From the NCBI GenBank assembly GCA_033439295.1, contig JAVTLE010000017.1:868001-932000 (forward strand): a stretch of DNA of 64,000 bases, given 5' to 3'. This DNA is from Deuterostichococcus epilithicus (Eukaryota > Chlorophyta > Trebouxiophyceae > Prasiolales > Stichococcaceae). Made by a program: the position numbers and the translations under genes. The notes beneath the pieces are model-generated. The model saw only the letters and a list, made by a program, of their open reading frames with translations. It searched no databases and was not told the origin of the DNA. Below, one piece after another: positions 12,001 to 22,296 of this stretch (positions are counted from its first letter, which is position 1; the number at the start of each line of letters is the position of its first letter).

Positions 12001-15000
12001 GCTACCTAAGCTGGTGAAAGCGCTGTTCTCGGGCCTGGCACTGGTAGCCGCTGGCTACCTGCGATGTGCGGGGGGAATTGACGCTGTATAGAAAAGCCTC
12101 ATTGTCTCATCTGCCGTCCCTTGCCCCTGCTGCAGGTGGCTCACGAGATTTCATCAAAAATGACGCTGGCGGCTGCGGGCCACCTGCGATCCTCCGGACA
12201 TCTGGATCTGGCATCCGACCTGCTGACGCGGCATGCGGAGGCAGGCGGCGGCGCCGATGACGAGCTGCTGACGGCCCGTGCATCCCTGCGCATCGCCCAG
12301 GTGGCTCTGCAAATTCAATGGCCCTTGCTCTTGCTCTTGCATATCTCATGCTGCGCCCATCTTGCGGCACGCGGAGGCGGGTAGTGGCTCCGGCGACGAG
12401 CTGCTCGCGGCCCACGCCAGGCTGCAGGTGTTTATGGAAGAGGTTTTGCTTGGTTTGTGAAAGCTTTACTGCTGGCATGTGCGCCCTTGCATGTCCCTCG
12501 ATGCTGGCATGTCCCTCCGTCCGACAAGGACCCAAGGACCCAGCTAGTGATGTGGCAAGCGAATTGTCACGGCTGCAAGTTTCCAACGACATGCGCCTTG
12601 CAGTCAACAGAGCATGGTTCCACATGGAGGTGCAGTGTGTGGGCAATCTTGTATGGTGCAGTGCTGACCTGCGGTGCCCCGCAGATGCATCGGCAAACTT
12701 CCTGATGCGCAGGTTGGCGCGGCGTGCAGCCCCAAGGAGGCGGACGCCGCGGCGTCGCGCCTGCGGGGGGAGGTGCGGCAGCTGGCAGCGATGGCAGGCN
12801 GNGNGCCAGACGCGGCCGCGGCGCGGTCCGCCCTGCTGTTGCAGGGGCAGGCTCACCTGCTGCTGAGCAGGTGCGTCAGCTGCTTTGCAAGTGCATGTGT
12901 GGAAACTCGGGGGAAATGAACCCTGAACCCACCCTCTCTCAGCAGTGCTTGCAGACAGGCAGCGCTGACAACCTCTCGGGTCGGCGCGCCCGCCGAGGCG
13001 CATCATTGCATGGTCGCACAGGCTGCAGATAACCTGTACCTGATGCCGCGCTGTTTGCTGGAGCGGCCACCGCCGCCGCTGACACTAGGCCATGTGACTG
13101 CGCAGGCGCAAGCACAGAGCCGCAGAGGCCGAGCACCTGCCCGCGGCACTGTGCTGCCTGCGAGAGGCCGCGGCGGCGACGGCGGGCGTCGCTGAGGCGG
13201 TGGCCGACGCGGGCCGCGCGCAGCTGGCGCTTGCGCGGCTGTGCGACGACATGCTGCAGGCACATAACTTGTATCGTGAACACACTCTGCATTGCTCTGC
13301 GTTGAGTCCGCAGCATGAGCAGGCAGCCAAGGCAGGCGCGGCTGTGCGATGACATGCTGCAGGCAGAACGTTCGATTACTCTGATGATTTTCTATTCTGT
13401 TGTGTTTGTTGTAAAGTCTTTTTGATGTCACACCTGGAGTTGCTGCGCCTGGCCGTGGCACAGTGCACAAGCCTGTCGGGCTCCCTTCTGCAGGTTGCAG
13501 CAGGTTGCTGGAGTGCCTCAGCAGAAACACTGAAGCTATAATCACGCAGTGCATGTGACCAGCTTGATGTTGTATCGTTGAGCCCTTTTCTCACATCGCC
13601 TGTGACTTGGCCTCAGGAAGCGGAGGTCGGAGACGCGGATACGGCACAAGCTGACGCCGCCGCCACGGCGCGGCTGGGGCTGTCAGGCGGCGACACCGCG
13701 GCGGCGCTGCTGGTGCAGCACTTGCTGCGCGCAATGCACGCTGGCAGCGAAGCAGGTAAGGCGACCTTTCGAGTGCTTTCGAACATCCTGCACATGACTC
13801 ACTGAATAGCGCATTCATCAGCGACGTGTCAATGTGCCGCGAAGCAAGCAAGGCACCGACATGCCCAGCTGCGGCATTTATTGGACTGCAGATGGTATTT
13901 CAGCAGCATGTCCTGCGTATTCCAAGTAGTTGCACCTCACCAAGCTTGGCCGCTGCGTCTCTTGCTTGCACTAGTCGATGGATTGTACACATCATGCGGG
14001 AGACGCCTGGCTGATTGTGCCTGCTGAGTACCTAGTATCTGCCCTGCCTGCCGCAGGGCAGCAGGGGCAGCTTCACATGTAGTGGCTGCCGAAAGCAGCA
14101 GCAATTTTTCAGCTCCTATGTGTCAGCCTGACAGATGCCTGACAGAGTGCCATTCTCCACTATTGCTGCAGGCCAGCAGGCGCAGCTGTACGTGCCGCGC
14201 CTGCTGGACGCGCTCGCTGGCGGCCCCGCGGCGCAGGCTGCATTCCTGGCAGGCTGGGGCCAAGTGCCGCTGGCCGCCTTCCTGCCGTGGGCGCCCTCCA
14301 TGCTGTCGCTGCTGGACGCGCCGCAGGGGGAAGCGCTGCTGCCGGCGCTGCAGGTGCGCACGTGTCCTTCGAGTTGTCGGTAAGAACCGCCCGTCTGTAG
14401 GTCTGTTGCATTCGGTGCAGGCTCTTGGGCAGGCCTGACGGCATATTTCAAGCGGTTTGCGCCGGCGCTGTCGAGTCGCCGTGCGGGTGCAGGGCAGCAC
14501 GGGGTGGTGGTGGAAGAGGGTTGACCTGCTTCTCAGGGCATGTCCTCGCACCACAGCTTGCAAATCATCCCGGTGGACTCGGGGTCTGGGCATTTGTACT
14601 GATGTCCGCTGGTTCTCGCATGGACGGTCAAATCGCACAGCACCGAGCCGCGAGGAGCGGTCGCTGTGTGTTTTGCGTACATGTCAAGACTCAGCATTGT
14701 GCGATTCCAGGCTGCCGAGGCCATCATGGTATCTGGACCCTTCCCTGCACAGCCAGCCAGGACCACATGCTCGTGTGCACAAGCCGGGCGCCCCCGACAG
14801 GGACACAACGAATGGAACACATGTGGTGACCTCGTGCATGGTTTCGGAGCGCAGGCGCTCGCGGCGGCGCACCCGCAGCGGCTGTACTTCCCCTTCGGCC
14901 TGAGCCGCGGGCACTACGGGGTGGAGGGCCGGCGGCGCGCGGCGGCGCTGGCGCCGGGGCTGGCGAGCCCGCTGCTGGAGGCCTTTGCGTCGGCGCTCAA

Positions 15001-18000
15001 CGACACCACCTTCCCGGCGCAGCGCTGGGACGGCTGGGTGGCGGCGATGCTGCGGCTGATGCAGAACGGCGACGGGGTGCGATTTTCTGGGTGCAGATAG
15101 AGGTAGCTAGCATCAACCAGCACTAGGCACCGGTATGGCCAACCAGGGCAGCAATGTGGACCAGCTGGGCCTGTTGCCGATCAACAGATGATGATGATGA
15201 TGAGCTCAATTCCGCCGTCCAGTCCTCCATTCAGACAGCTGACGGCGAGACGTGCTGCCTCGTGGCAGCCTACATGCTGCGCCAGCGCCGTAACGACCGT
15301 CTGAGGACGGTCTGCTGGCTTCGTGCCCCGCAGGCAGGAGCGGCGAAGCTGTATGCGGAGGAGGCGTACCCCGATGTCATCGGCAACCACGAGCCGGACG
15401 CCAGAAGCCGCGGCGGCAGCACCCGGGCGCCGACGCTGAACGCCAGGATCGCGGCAAAGTGCGGCAAGGCGGTGCGGGAGGCCTTTGGCGCCGACGGCGC
15501 CAAGCTACTGCGCATCAGCACGCAGTGAGTCGCAACAGATCCGCTGGAGGACCCTTGCTGTGCCACATCTCGAGGTCGATCTGGCAGGCTGTCCCAAGCC
15601 TGCCACAGGCCCAAGCTACTGCGCTGCAGACGCAAGCACAGAGCCAGCTGTGGGGGCGGAGCAGCTCTGCTGCAGGCACACATTGAGCCGGCTCAGTGTA
15701 TGCTGAAGCGCCGCAGCTTGGGCCTTTGGCGCCTCCATGCTCACGATACTGGTCCGGCTTGTTGTGGCATCGCCTTGAAATTTCAAGGGCGACCCTGTAT
15801 ATGTTTGTTCCGCTCCACAGGCAGCACGTAAGCACAAAGCCAGCTGTGGGGGCGAATCAGCTGTGCTCCGTCCCAGGACCCCCCGCATGCTGAGCGCACG
15901 CTGCATCATCGACTGTGCTGCTTTGGCACGCGGGGCACAAGGGCGTCAGACAGGCCATCGCAGGCATTGGTCTGGTGTTGTTCAAGGCGGAGGTGTACGT
16001 CTGTGGAGGGCGCTTCAACACCTCGAGATATCCTCTTGAGATGCCGGGAGCGACATGGGGACTCTTAGCAGATCAGCCGTGTGCCTGAGTGCCAGCGAAC
16101 TCATCGTCTCGCTTTAGGTCTTGGTATCCCACTTCCCTCCTGGTGCTTGCCCATGCAGGGACTGCAGGCGGGCCGCCACTGACTTCGGCAAGGCGCCCAG
16201 GGCAGACCTGCATGGGAACGACGGGCGCCTTCACTATTTTCATGCTCTGACATTTCCTACGTTCCCACAGGGACTTCCGGCGGGCGGCCGCCAGCATCGG
16301 CGCGGCGCTCAAGACGGATGTGCACGGGTACAATGGCCGGCGCGACCTTGCGGAACTGTCGCCCTGGTTCGAGGCCTTCGCCAGCCCTGCAGGCAAGCCA
16401 GAACGCACCGATTAACAGCGCTGGAAGGGCTTTGCGGTCTGGATGCAGCTGCATCTAGCTACTGCACCTGAGCTCGTGTGTCTGGCGTCCGGTCTCGCAT
16501 GAAATTCCGACAAACTACTGTTGACAGGCTCTGCCTCCTGACTCCCAGAGGAGAATGCTCGCTGCATGCAAACACGCTCAATGCAGCTGGTTGTATCTAG
16601 CCTGACCGTCTGCGCAGTCGCAATGCCGGGCGCGGAGCAGCTGCTCATGCCTGCGATGCCGGGCATCGGCGGCAGCGCCGATGGCGCTGTTACGGTCGTC
16701 GGCTTCGGCAAGGCTGTGCACGTGTTCTCATCCAAGCAGCAGCCCAAGAAGCTGACCATCTACGGCAGCGACTTCCGCAGCCACGACTGGTGCGGCATTT
16801 TGTGATCCTTCGCCCTTCAAGTGTGGCAACACTCGGTGGTCCTCGCACAGTTTGCAATGCCGGGCAGCCATGGGCAGTGCTGCGGTGGCGGCAGCACGCT
16901 CACTTTCTGGACCTTGCACAGCCCACAAAGCCCGGCATCGCAACCTGGAGGTGACTGACGCGGCGCTGGCCTAGCCCAGGTGCGAGGCGTTTGTGTTTCC
17001 GACCTCGAACTCCAGCTGACAGGAGCCTGCGACTTGCATTGAACCTGACCAATGTCGATTCGTCTGCAGGTAGGCGAAGCAGCGGGGAGCTGCGCACGGA
17101 AGGCCCCCGGCAGCCGGGGTTTGCAGGAAACTTGACCAGTGTCATCGTCCTGCAGGGTGCTGAAGGGCGGCGAGGAGGTGCGCACCGATCAGCGCGTGGA
17201 GCAGGTGTTCGATGTCATGAACGGCCTGCTGCGCCAGGCGCCCGCTGCCGCCGCCGCCCGTCTGCAGGTGCGCACATCGAGCCGTGGTCGAAGCAGCCAA
17301 GCCTAGAGATTGCATCGGGTACCTGTTGCTCAGACGCGATGTGCCGGCACTGTCTAGCTGGCGTAGAGCTCCTGCCCGTTTGCGCCGGGGGTGGGAGGTC
17401 CATGCCAGAGCAACATGGCTGGGGCCTGAAGTTTCAAGCCGAGCTACGGTGCAGTAGTCGACGGTCGGCTGACGGCGGGCGAAAGAAACGGTGGGAGTTC
17501 ACCACCACCTGCCATGTGGTGCTGCTGACGCCAGCGCTGCCCTCAGATGCCGCTCCTGGCCCGCACTCGCAGGGAAGCTCCTCTGTATATCGTGAACGAG
17601 TGCGAAATCAAATTCTGCAGGTCACCACCTATGGCGTGGTGCCGCTGACGCCGGCGCTGGGCATGCTCGCCTTTGTCGGCGGCACCCAGCCGCTGCTGAG
17701 CGTCATCAGCCCGGGCCTGCTGGACGCCGATGGGCCCGCCAATGAGGCGTTCTGGACCAACATCCGGGTGAGATCGCGCAGGAATATCTGGCGGCTGCCT
17801 TCCATATGACACCCAGTGAGACCCTGACAAGGAGACCCGGCCTTGGGATCTTGGAGATGGACGGACACGCCAACGAGGGTCGACCAACATCCGTGTGTGT
17901 CAGTGGTGGGGAGCTTGTGAGTTGATCCAAATGAGTTTGTCATCCAGCCCAGGCCACGTCCCACAAAATTGTGTTGGCTCGAGTTCCTGACCAGCTTCGG

Positions 18001-18474
18001 CACGATCCTGACTCATTCCAAAATTTAGAGCCGCGCAACAGCGGTGAGTCGGGCCACATGCCCATGAATGGCTCCATGCAGGGCTTCTGCCTTGCAACAT
18101 CAGGTCTGTCGTGACCGATTTTGTCCTGCGATTGTGTGCTGACTTCCTGCGGAGGCTCACCAGCAAAGCGCAGCCCCGACTTCGTGTGGTCGGGAGTGGC
18201 CAGCTCCTGCAAGCTGCGGGCCTGCAAACGACGCAATTCAGCCTTGATGTGCAATGTGTCCCCATGTGTTTGCACTGCAGAAGCTGGGTCGGGCGAAGGG
18301 TGACAGCGACTCCTGGGGCGCAGTCTACGAGCGGGCCTTTTCGGCAAAACGGGAGGATGCGATCCGCTGCCTTGAGGCTTCGCAGTCTCAAGTCCGTTGC
18401 GACGGCCTGCGGTGCGCAGCAGCAGCATCTGAATGAGCAATGAACCTGCATGTCAGTCCTGCGCCGCCGCCGCC

Positions 18475-18505
<31 letters not shown>

Positions 18506-21500
18506 TTCCTGTGTGTCTGTTCTGCCTTACAACTGAACCCACCTTTGACCTGTCAAACTATGCAGAACTTATGTGGCTGACCAGCGAGTGCAGTATGACT
18601 GGGTCCGATGGTGTGCTTGCCTGGTCGGTCGATTTGCCGCCTGCGGCAGGCAGGCGCTGCTGCTGTGCGCGGCGGTACCGGAGGCGTTGCCGTCATGCTC
18701 ACACAGGTTTTGACCGCGGAAGTGGACTGATTCGGCTGACCACCCTGAGCGCCGCTGGAATCAGTGGCAGAATGCCAGACATGCTCCGTTTCAATTGCGG
18801 CAGGGAGGCGCTGGTGCGGCGCGCGGTGGGGCCGGAGGCCTTCCTGGCGATGCGCGCCAACTTCGCCGCCAGCCTAGCGGCGGTGTGCGCCACCGGCTAT
18901 GTTGCCGGGGTCGGCGACCGCCACCTGCAGAACTTCCTGCTGCACGGCGCGACCGGCACGCTCGTGCCCATCGACTTCGGGTCCGTACTTTCTCCACCTG
19001 CCATGCGAATGCAGTTTTGGGTGCGGATCCCCGACGTGCTCGTCTGCGCCATGCATTGCATGCTGCTGTGGAGCAGGTCGTGTTTAGGCTCCGAGACTGA
19101 CCTGCGGGTCTGAGCTTCGGGACGAGGCCCCGGTTGTACTGCACCGAATGTCCTTGGTAGCTGACGAGACAGCTGATATGCATATTGAGCGCCCGCACGG
19201 CTCTCTGCTTTCCGCTTACTGCCTGCTGTCCCCCTCACTGAATTCCCTATCACATCGGTGCTCGCAGCTATGCCTTTGGCACGGCGACGCAGGCGCTGCC
19301 TGTGCCGGAGCTGATCCCCTTCCGCCTGACGCGGCAGCTGACCGGCGCGCTGGCGCCTCACGACGCCAATGCGGTGCTTGCGGCGCCGATGGAAGCCGCC
19401 ATGAGCGCCCTGCGCGACGGCCGCGCCATCATTCAGGTAAATCAATTATAGAAGTGTTCTGAAGCAGGAAGCTGTGTTGTGTGATCTGCACTACATGTAA
19501 GGACCAGGCATGCAGCCGCTGTCACAGTATCCAGGGCACGCATTGGGGTGGTGGGCTGTGGGCGGTGCTGCTCTCATGAGCTTGTGCGGCGGCGGTGACG
19601 GGCCAGCGCCAGTGTGGAAGGCTGCGCAGCGTTGAGCCCGGCGGAGGGCGGTGCCCGGGAAGGGGCGCAAGCACTCAGCCGGTGGTGCCCTAGTCTCCAG
19701 GCATGTCCCCTGACGAGACACTCCCCACTTTCTCGACCACCAACAAGGCAACAGAGTTCGCAGCTGTAGTAACATTCGACATTCCTAACCTGCTATGCCC
19801 CCTGCAGGGCGTACTGGGCGTGTTCCTGCGGGAGCCGCTGTCCGACTGGCAGCGCGAGGCGCGGCTGCTGCTGGGCGGCGATGCAGATGTGGAGGAGGAA
19901 TACATCAGCCTGAAGGTGCGACACCTGGTCGTTATTGTCGTCACTTTGAAATGTCGTACTTATACTCTGCAATTTGCTGCTGCTAGGCGGCGACCCAGAC
20001 ATCGAGGAGCAGTACTGGGTCGCTGCCAAGGGCACAAAAAATCATAGAGTGCAGAGTAACATTGGACCTCGAGGTCAGCAAAACCCTGTTATGGGGATCT
20101 CGCATCGTGGCGCTTGTCATGACGTTGTCTCTGTACCGCTTTCAAGAGGCGCTCTGCATCTCCCCAGGTCCTGACTGGGAATATGAGCCAGGGGTGTGTG
20201 CGTCTGATATTCTGCCGTGGCTGAAGTCCGGCTGTGGTCTGTCAATCATCGTCCTCATGCCTCTCTGCTCCCCTCACCTGAACTGTGTGCGGCAGCAGCT
20301 GACGCCCCAAGCGAGGGTGGGGCGCAACAGGTCGTGTCAGTCGTTGTACAGTGCACTCCTGCTCTATCCTGCAGTTGCAGTTTGCGCGGCGGCAACAGAT
20401 TGTGTCAGTCATTGAAATAGTGTACTTCTGCTCTACCCTACAGGTAGGATTCGCTCGGCGGCGGCTGGCCGGCGACCACCCGGCGGAGCTCATGGTTGCT
20501 GAGCTGGCGGCGCGCCACAGCCGCAAGCCGCACTGGGCCGCCCTGCAGGTGCGAGTCGGAGCGCCATTATGCGACATGCGAGCTTGACATCCGGTATTTA
20601 ACATGCACGTATCGCATGTGGTGCGATTGGAGCGCTGGATGCTGCCGCATCGTGCTGTGATGCAAGTGGCGCGACTGCGGTGGCCGCAGCAGTCCAGGTG
20701 AGTTGATGAGTTCTGCTGCTGCTGCGGCCAGTGGAGGAGGAGGTAAAGGGAGCGGTGCTGAGCAGCAATATCGAGGCAGCGTCATAGTTCAAGTGTGCCC
20801 ATGCTGAGCGTTGCTGCTGCCGTGCAAGCGACAGCGGGCTAATAATGCGCATGCTGCCAAAGGTATGCAACACATGCGGTCTTGCTGCATTTGCAGGCGG
20901 TGGTGCGGGGGCGACCGGGGCTTGAGACGCGTGCCGACCACCCCGCCGCTACGCCGCTGGACGTTGACGCACAGGTGACAGCACATCGGGCTCGCAGCAG
21001 GACTCCGCAGAACGCTACGCAGGATCCTTCATGCGCCAAAAGCCCATCGTTCGCCGAGAGTCTTTCATTGCGATTGACACATACTGCTTTCCCGAGCACG
21101 CTCTGGTCTGTGCCTGTGATAGCGTTGCGCTCGCAGCGAGCGCTGCCGCAGTCGGCAGCATTGTGGTGCTGGCTGCGCCTATGGGCCGTGCTTCTGCGGC
21201 GTCCAAGCGCTGTGCCCCAAGCGCTGTGCCCCACAAGAGTGCGCCAGGCCATCCACATGCTTGCGTGTATTCCCTGCAGGTTGCGTGCCTGTTGGACCAA
21301 GCCACCGATCCCAACATCCTGGTGCGTTCCATCGTGTCAATTATACTGTTCTCTGATATCTGCGCCCCACCAGCCATGCTTGCATGCTGACAGTTCACTC
21401 ACGGGGCAGCAGGACGCGGGAGCGCGGTCACCGAGTGCTGCAAGCCTGCTCTGGTTTTGTGCGCCACTCGCGCACCACTGAAGTTATAACGACGCATTAC

Positions 21501-21554
21501 TGTCTCTGCAAACCGCAGGGCCGCACCTGGTTCGGCTGGAAACCGTGGCTCTAG
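1..21554 (+). CDS. PRKDC: DNA-dependent protein kinase catalytic subunit (DNA-PKcs) homolog, 5' partial
   Basis: This gene encodes a giant PI3K-related Ser/Thr kinase which, with Ku70/80, drives non-homologous end joining in the nucleus. Fourteen 3' exons were chained with every phase agreeing: 14855-15076, 15334-15524, 16271-16392, 16618-16789, 17156-17267, 17621-17767, 18281-18411, 18804-18980, 19268-19436, 19808-19915, 20444-20548, 20897-20974, 21280-21321 and 21519-21554 (604 codons with the TAG). The FATC reads DQATDPNIL then GRTWFGWKPWL. This matches DNA-PKcs and differs from the ATM, ATR and mTOR tails as I remember them. The catalytic loop GDRHLQN and the DFG motif are present. Upstream exons are helical repeats and I did not chain all of them. 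The 5' end lies outside the window or was not recognised. Introns are full of degenerate copies of neighbouring exon edges. Confidence 0.93.
265..432 (+). repeat. Exon-edge echo, two copies
   Basis: The exon piece coding NQRLVGLKLLTAG (about 277-316) recurs as NQRLICLKLLTAGG at about 391-432, followed in both by a GGTG donor-like site. The second copy is the likely intronic duplicate because the first belongs to the longer open exon beginning at 215. Confidence 0.6.
706..1150 (+). repeat. Exon-edge echo array, four copies
   Basis: The exon end coding GECLGYLLESLSRLAKAP (706-768) is followed by degenerate copies at about 829-880, 955-1013 and 1097-1140. The units also share intron sequence (a stretch near 'acaatggcgac' precedes each of copies 2 and 3), so the duplicated unit of roughly 125 bp spans the exon 3' end plus the start of the intron. 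Confidence 0.7.
2310..2770 (+). repeat. Exon echoes on both sides of one helical-repeat exon
   Basis: The exon at about 2513-2668 has an upstream copy of its 5' edge at 2312-2384 (ctgcagacgctg, then a diverged copy of the coding sequence) and a downstream copy of its 3' edge at about 2716-2770 (LLFAVAPSEPDDV against LLLAVLLPEPDEV). The flanking copies are diverged and the middle one is the long open one. Confidence 0.65.
3639..3660 (+). repeat. Interstitial TTTAGGG telomere-like tract
   Basis: Three TTTAGGG units, the second with one extra G, lie in a PRKDC intron. TTTAGGG is the usual telomere repeat of land plants and many green algae. The tract is far too short to be a chromosome end. Confidence 0.8.
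4110..4545 (+). repeat. Exon-edge echoes at 5' and 3' borders
   Basis: Sequence at 4115-4185 (GGAVPAAAAAALLRR) is a diverged copy of the exon 5' part at about 4240-4310 (EGQWPSAAAALLLRL). The exon 3' end at 4370-4397 (EYPIDTW, then a GTAGGG donor) recurs at 4519-4547 with a GTAAAA donor. Confidence 0.6.
4858..5070 (+). repeat. Exon-edge echo, two copies
   Basis: APMFPASWAAEQ after a cag-type acceptor (about 4856-4902) is repeated as APMFSASWAASQ at about 5004-5050. The second copy continues into a longer open exon (to about 5106), so the first is the likely echo. Confidence 0.6.
8254..8281. repeat. Poly-C / (CA)n microsatellite
   Basis: A run of 13 C is followed by alternating AC within a PRKDC intron. 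Confidence 0.9.
9464..15524 (+). other. PRKDC: FAT-domain exons of the DNA-PKcs homolog
   Basis: These exons form the FAT domain, the helical C-clamp that embraces PIKK kinase domains. Well-defined exons are 9464-9607 (begins SLESLGDWQLVV), 10386-10509 (contains WGVFQERWAALHPLSQARR), about 12135-12299 (contains LAAAGHLRSSGHLDLASDLL), 14855-15076 (contains PQRLYFPFGL and QRWDGWVAAMLRL) and 15334-15524 (contains EAFGADGAKLLR, like the FGKGGSKLLR of animal DNA-PKcs). Three ambiguous bases fall in coding sequence at 12800, 12802 and 12804. Not every exon between these was placed. Confidence 0.8.
11705..12190 (+). repeat. Five-copy exon-edge echo array before a FAT exon
   Basis: Acceptor-plus-exon-start copies begin at about 11707, 11805, 11932, 12011 and 12135. 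Their readings include VVRELYSGLALAATG, VVRELSSGLALAAAGNLR, VAKALCPGLTLGAG, LVKALFSGLALVAAGYLR and VAHEISSKMTLAAAGHLR. Only the last continues into a long clean exon (to about 12299). Spacing is irregular, about 79-127 bp. Confidence 0.78.
15490..15640 (+). repeat. Exon-edge echo after a FAT exon
   Basis: The exon end coding AKLLRIST (about 15500-15524) recurs at about 15605-15636 (caagctactgcgc shared), downstream of the donor. A further pair of intron repeats, ccagctgtgggggcg, lies at about 15648 and 15840. Confidence 0.55.
16153..16310 (+). repeat. Echo upstream of a kinase-region exon
   Basis: cagggactgcaggcgggcc at about 16157 mirrors the true acceptor and exon start at 16268 (cagggacttccggcgggcg). 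The upstream copy contains stop codons in the exon frame and is therefore not a usable exon. Confidence 0.65.
17497..17680 (+). repeat. Echo upstream of the kinase exon at 17621
   Basis: Sequence at about 17499-17550 (ttcaccaccacc... gtggtgctgctgacgcc) is a diverged copy of the exon start at 17621 (gtcaccacctatggc... gtggtgccgctgacgcc). The true exon keeps the family motif TYGVVPLTP. Confidence 0.7.
18461..18504. repeat. (GCC)n(GCA)n trinucleotide repeat
   Basis: A GCC run passes into about ten GCA units inside the PRKDC intron between the exons ending at 18411 and starting at 18804. Confidence 0.9.
19870..20480 (+). repeat. Echoes between two PRKDC exons
   Basis: The end of exon 19808-19915 (LLLGGDADVEEEYISLK) is echoed at about 19972-20035 (LLLGGDPDIEEQYWVAAK). 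The start of exon 20444 (FARRRLAGD) is echoed upstream at about 20374-20405 (FARRQQ). Together they show duplication at both ends of one intron. Confidence 0.7.
20444..21554 (+). other. PRKDC: PIKK regulatory segment and FATC exons of the DNA-PKcs homolog
   Basis: The last exons are 20444-20548 (FARRRLAGDHPAELM; animal YAKRKLAGANPAVI), 20897-20974 (the loop before FATC), 21280-21321 (VACLLDQATDPNIL) and 21519-21554 (GRTWFGWKPWL, then TAG at 21552-21554). FATC packs against the kinase activation loop and is needed for PIKK activity. The protein ends Trp-Lys-Pro-Trp-Leu, close to the Trp-Glu-Pro-Trp-Met end of animal DNA-PKcs. Confidence 0.93.
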
Positions 21555-22296
21555 TCATCTCACATGCGCAAGAATCTGGCATGTACGTCTGCCTCACCGC
21601 CCGAGTCCGGATGGTGTTCACAATGACAGTTTCTGCCTGAACAGCTGAGCTGCGACTTGGATAGGATCTGGTAGGCTTTCAGTGCTGTTATCCGTTATCC
21701 GCAATAGCCACGTTTGCGTGCAGGATGCCGCTCAGAATTTCTCTCATGGGGCAATGCCGCACATTGCCACCAAATACGATTTGAAGCCTCCAGGTCCGGA
21801 TTGCTCCAGGTCACACAGATTAGGTATGGCAATGCATGTAACGCGTCATTTCGGCATTTTGACATTGGTCAGCAGTGTTACAAACGGCACCTGTAACCCA
21901 CTGAATTTATACACACGGCAGGTGCTGATGGTTACGCAATCTGTATAACTGATTACGGCATATGGCTGTCAAAGCGTCATCAATGTCATTCCAACCTGCA
22001 GTCGACAGAGCACTTGACATTGTGTGAAACACCAACATTCGACAGCAAGTCTCTCCCTCCACTGGGTTGCAGAAGCGGGACAGCGTGCCTTGCTTCAAAT
22101 CTCAAGTGCATTCCGATCAAACCTGCCGCAACTGAATCTCGCGAGCCTGAACTGGTTGTTCAGCGCAGCAAGTAGTGTCCGAAATGGTTGTAAGCTCTTC
22201 CCACACCCTGCAGGGGACCTTGGAAAGAGTTCGAGCAATGCCGGGGCATTGCAAAACCATCCAGGGCTGAAACCCCGTTAGCAGAGGCAGGACGGC
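21555..22296. other. Intergenic: PRKDC 3' flank and thioesterase promoter
   Basis: No coding segment with splice support is visible. It must hold the PRKDC 3' UTR and the promoter of the next gene on the same strand. Confidence 0.6.

Larger units (their letters stand above)
16271..19915 (+). other. PRKDC: PI3K/PI4K-type kinase domain exons of the DNA-PKcs homolog
   Basis: Exon 16618-16789 holds the N-lobe strands, including PKKLTIYGSD with the candidate ATP-binding lysine (PKRIIIRGHD in animals). Exon 17156-17267 starts VLKGGEEVRTDQRVEQVF, almost the family consensus. Exon 18804-18980 carries the catalytic loop GVGDRHLQN and ends in the Gly codon of the DFG motif. The next exon (19268) completes DFGYAFG and continues PVPELIPFRLTRQL. 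Asp and Asn of the catalytic loop and the DFG Asp are intact, so the domain should be active. The intron after 16392 appears to use a GC donor (AG|GCAAGC), which is the only choice I found that keeps phase. Confidence 0.92.

Noticed and set aside
1-21554. Exon echoes as genuine protein repeats or alternative exons
   Set aside because: Most copies are short, shift frame or carry stops, and the chained exons already give a continuous family match without them. Some alternative use cannot be excluded without RNA data.
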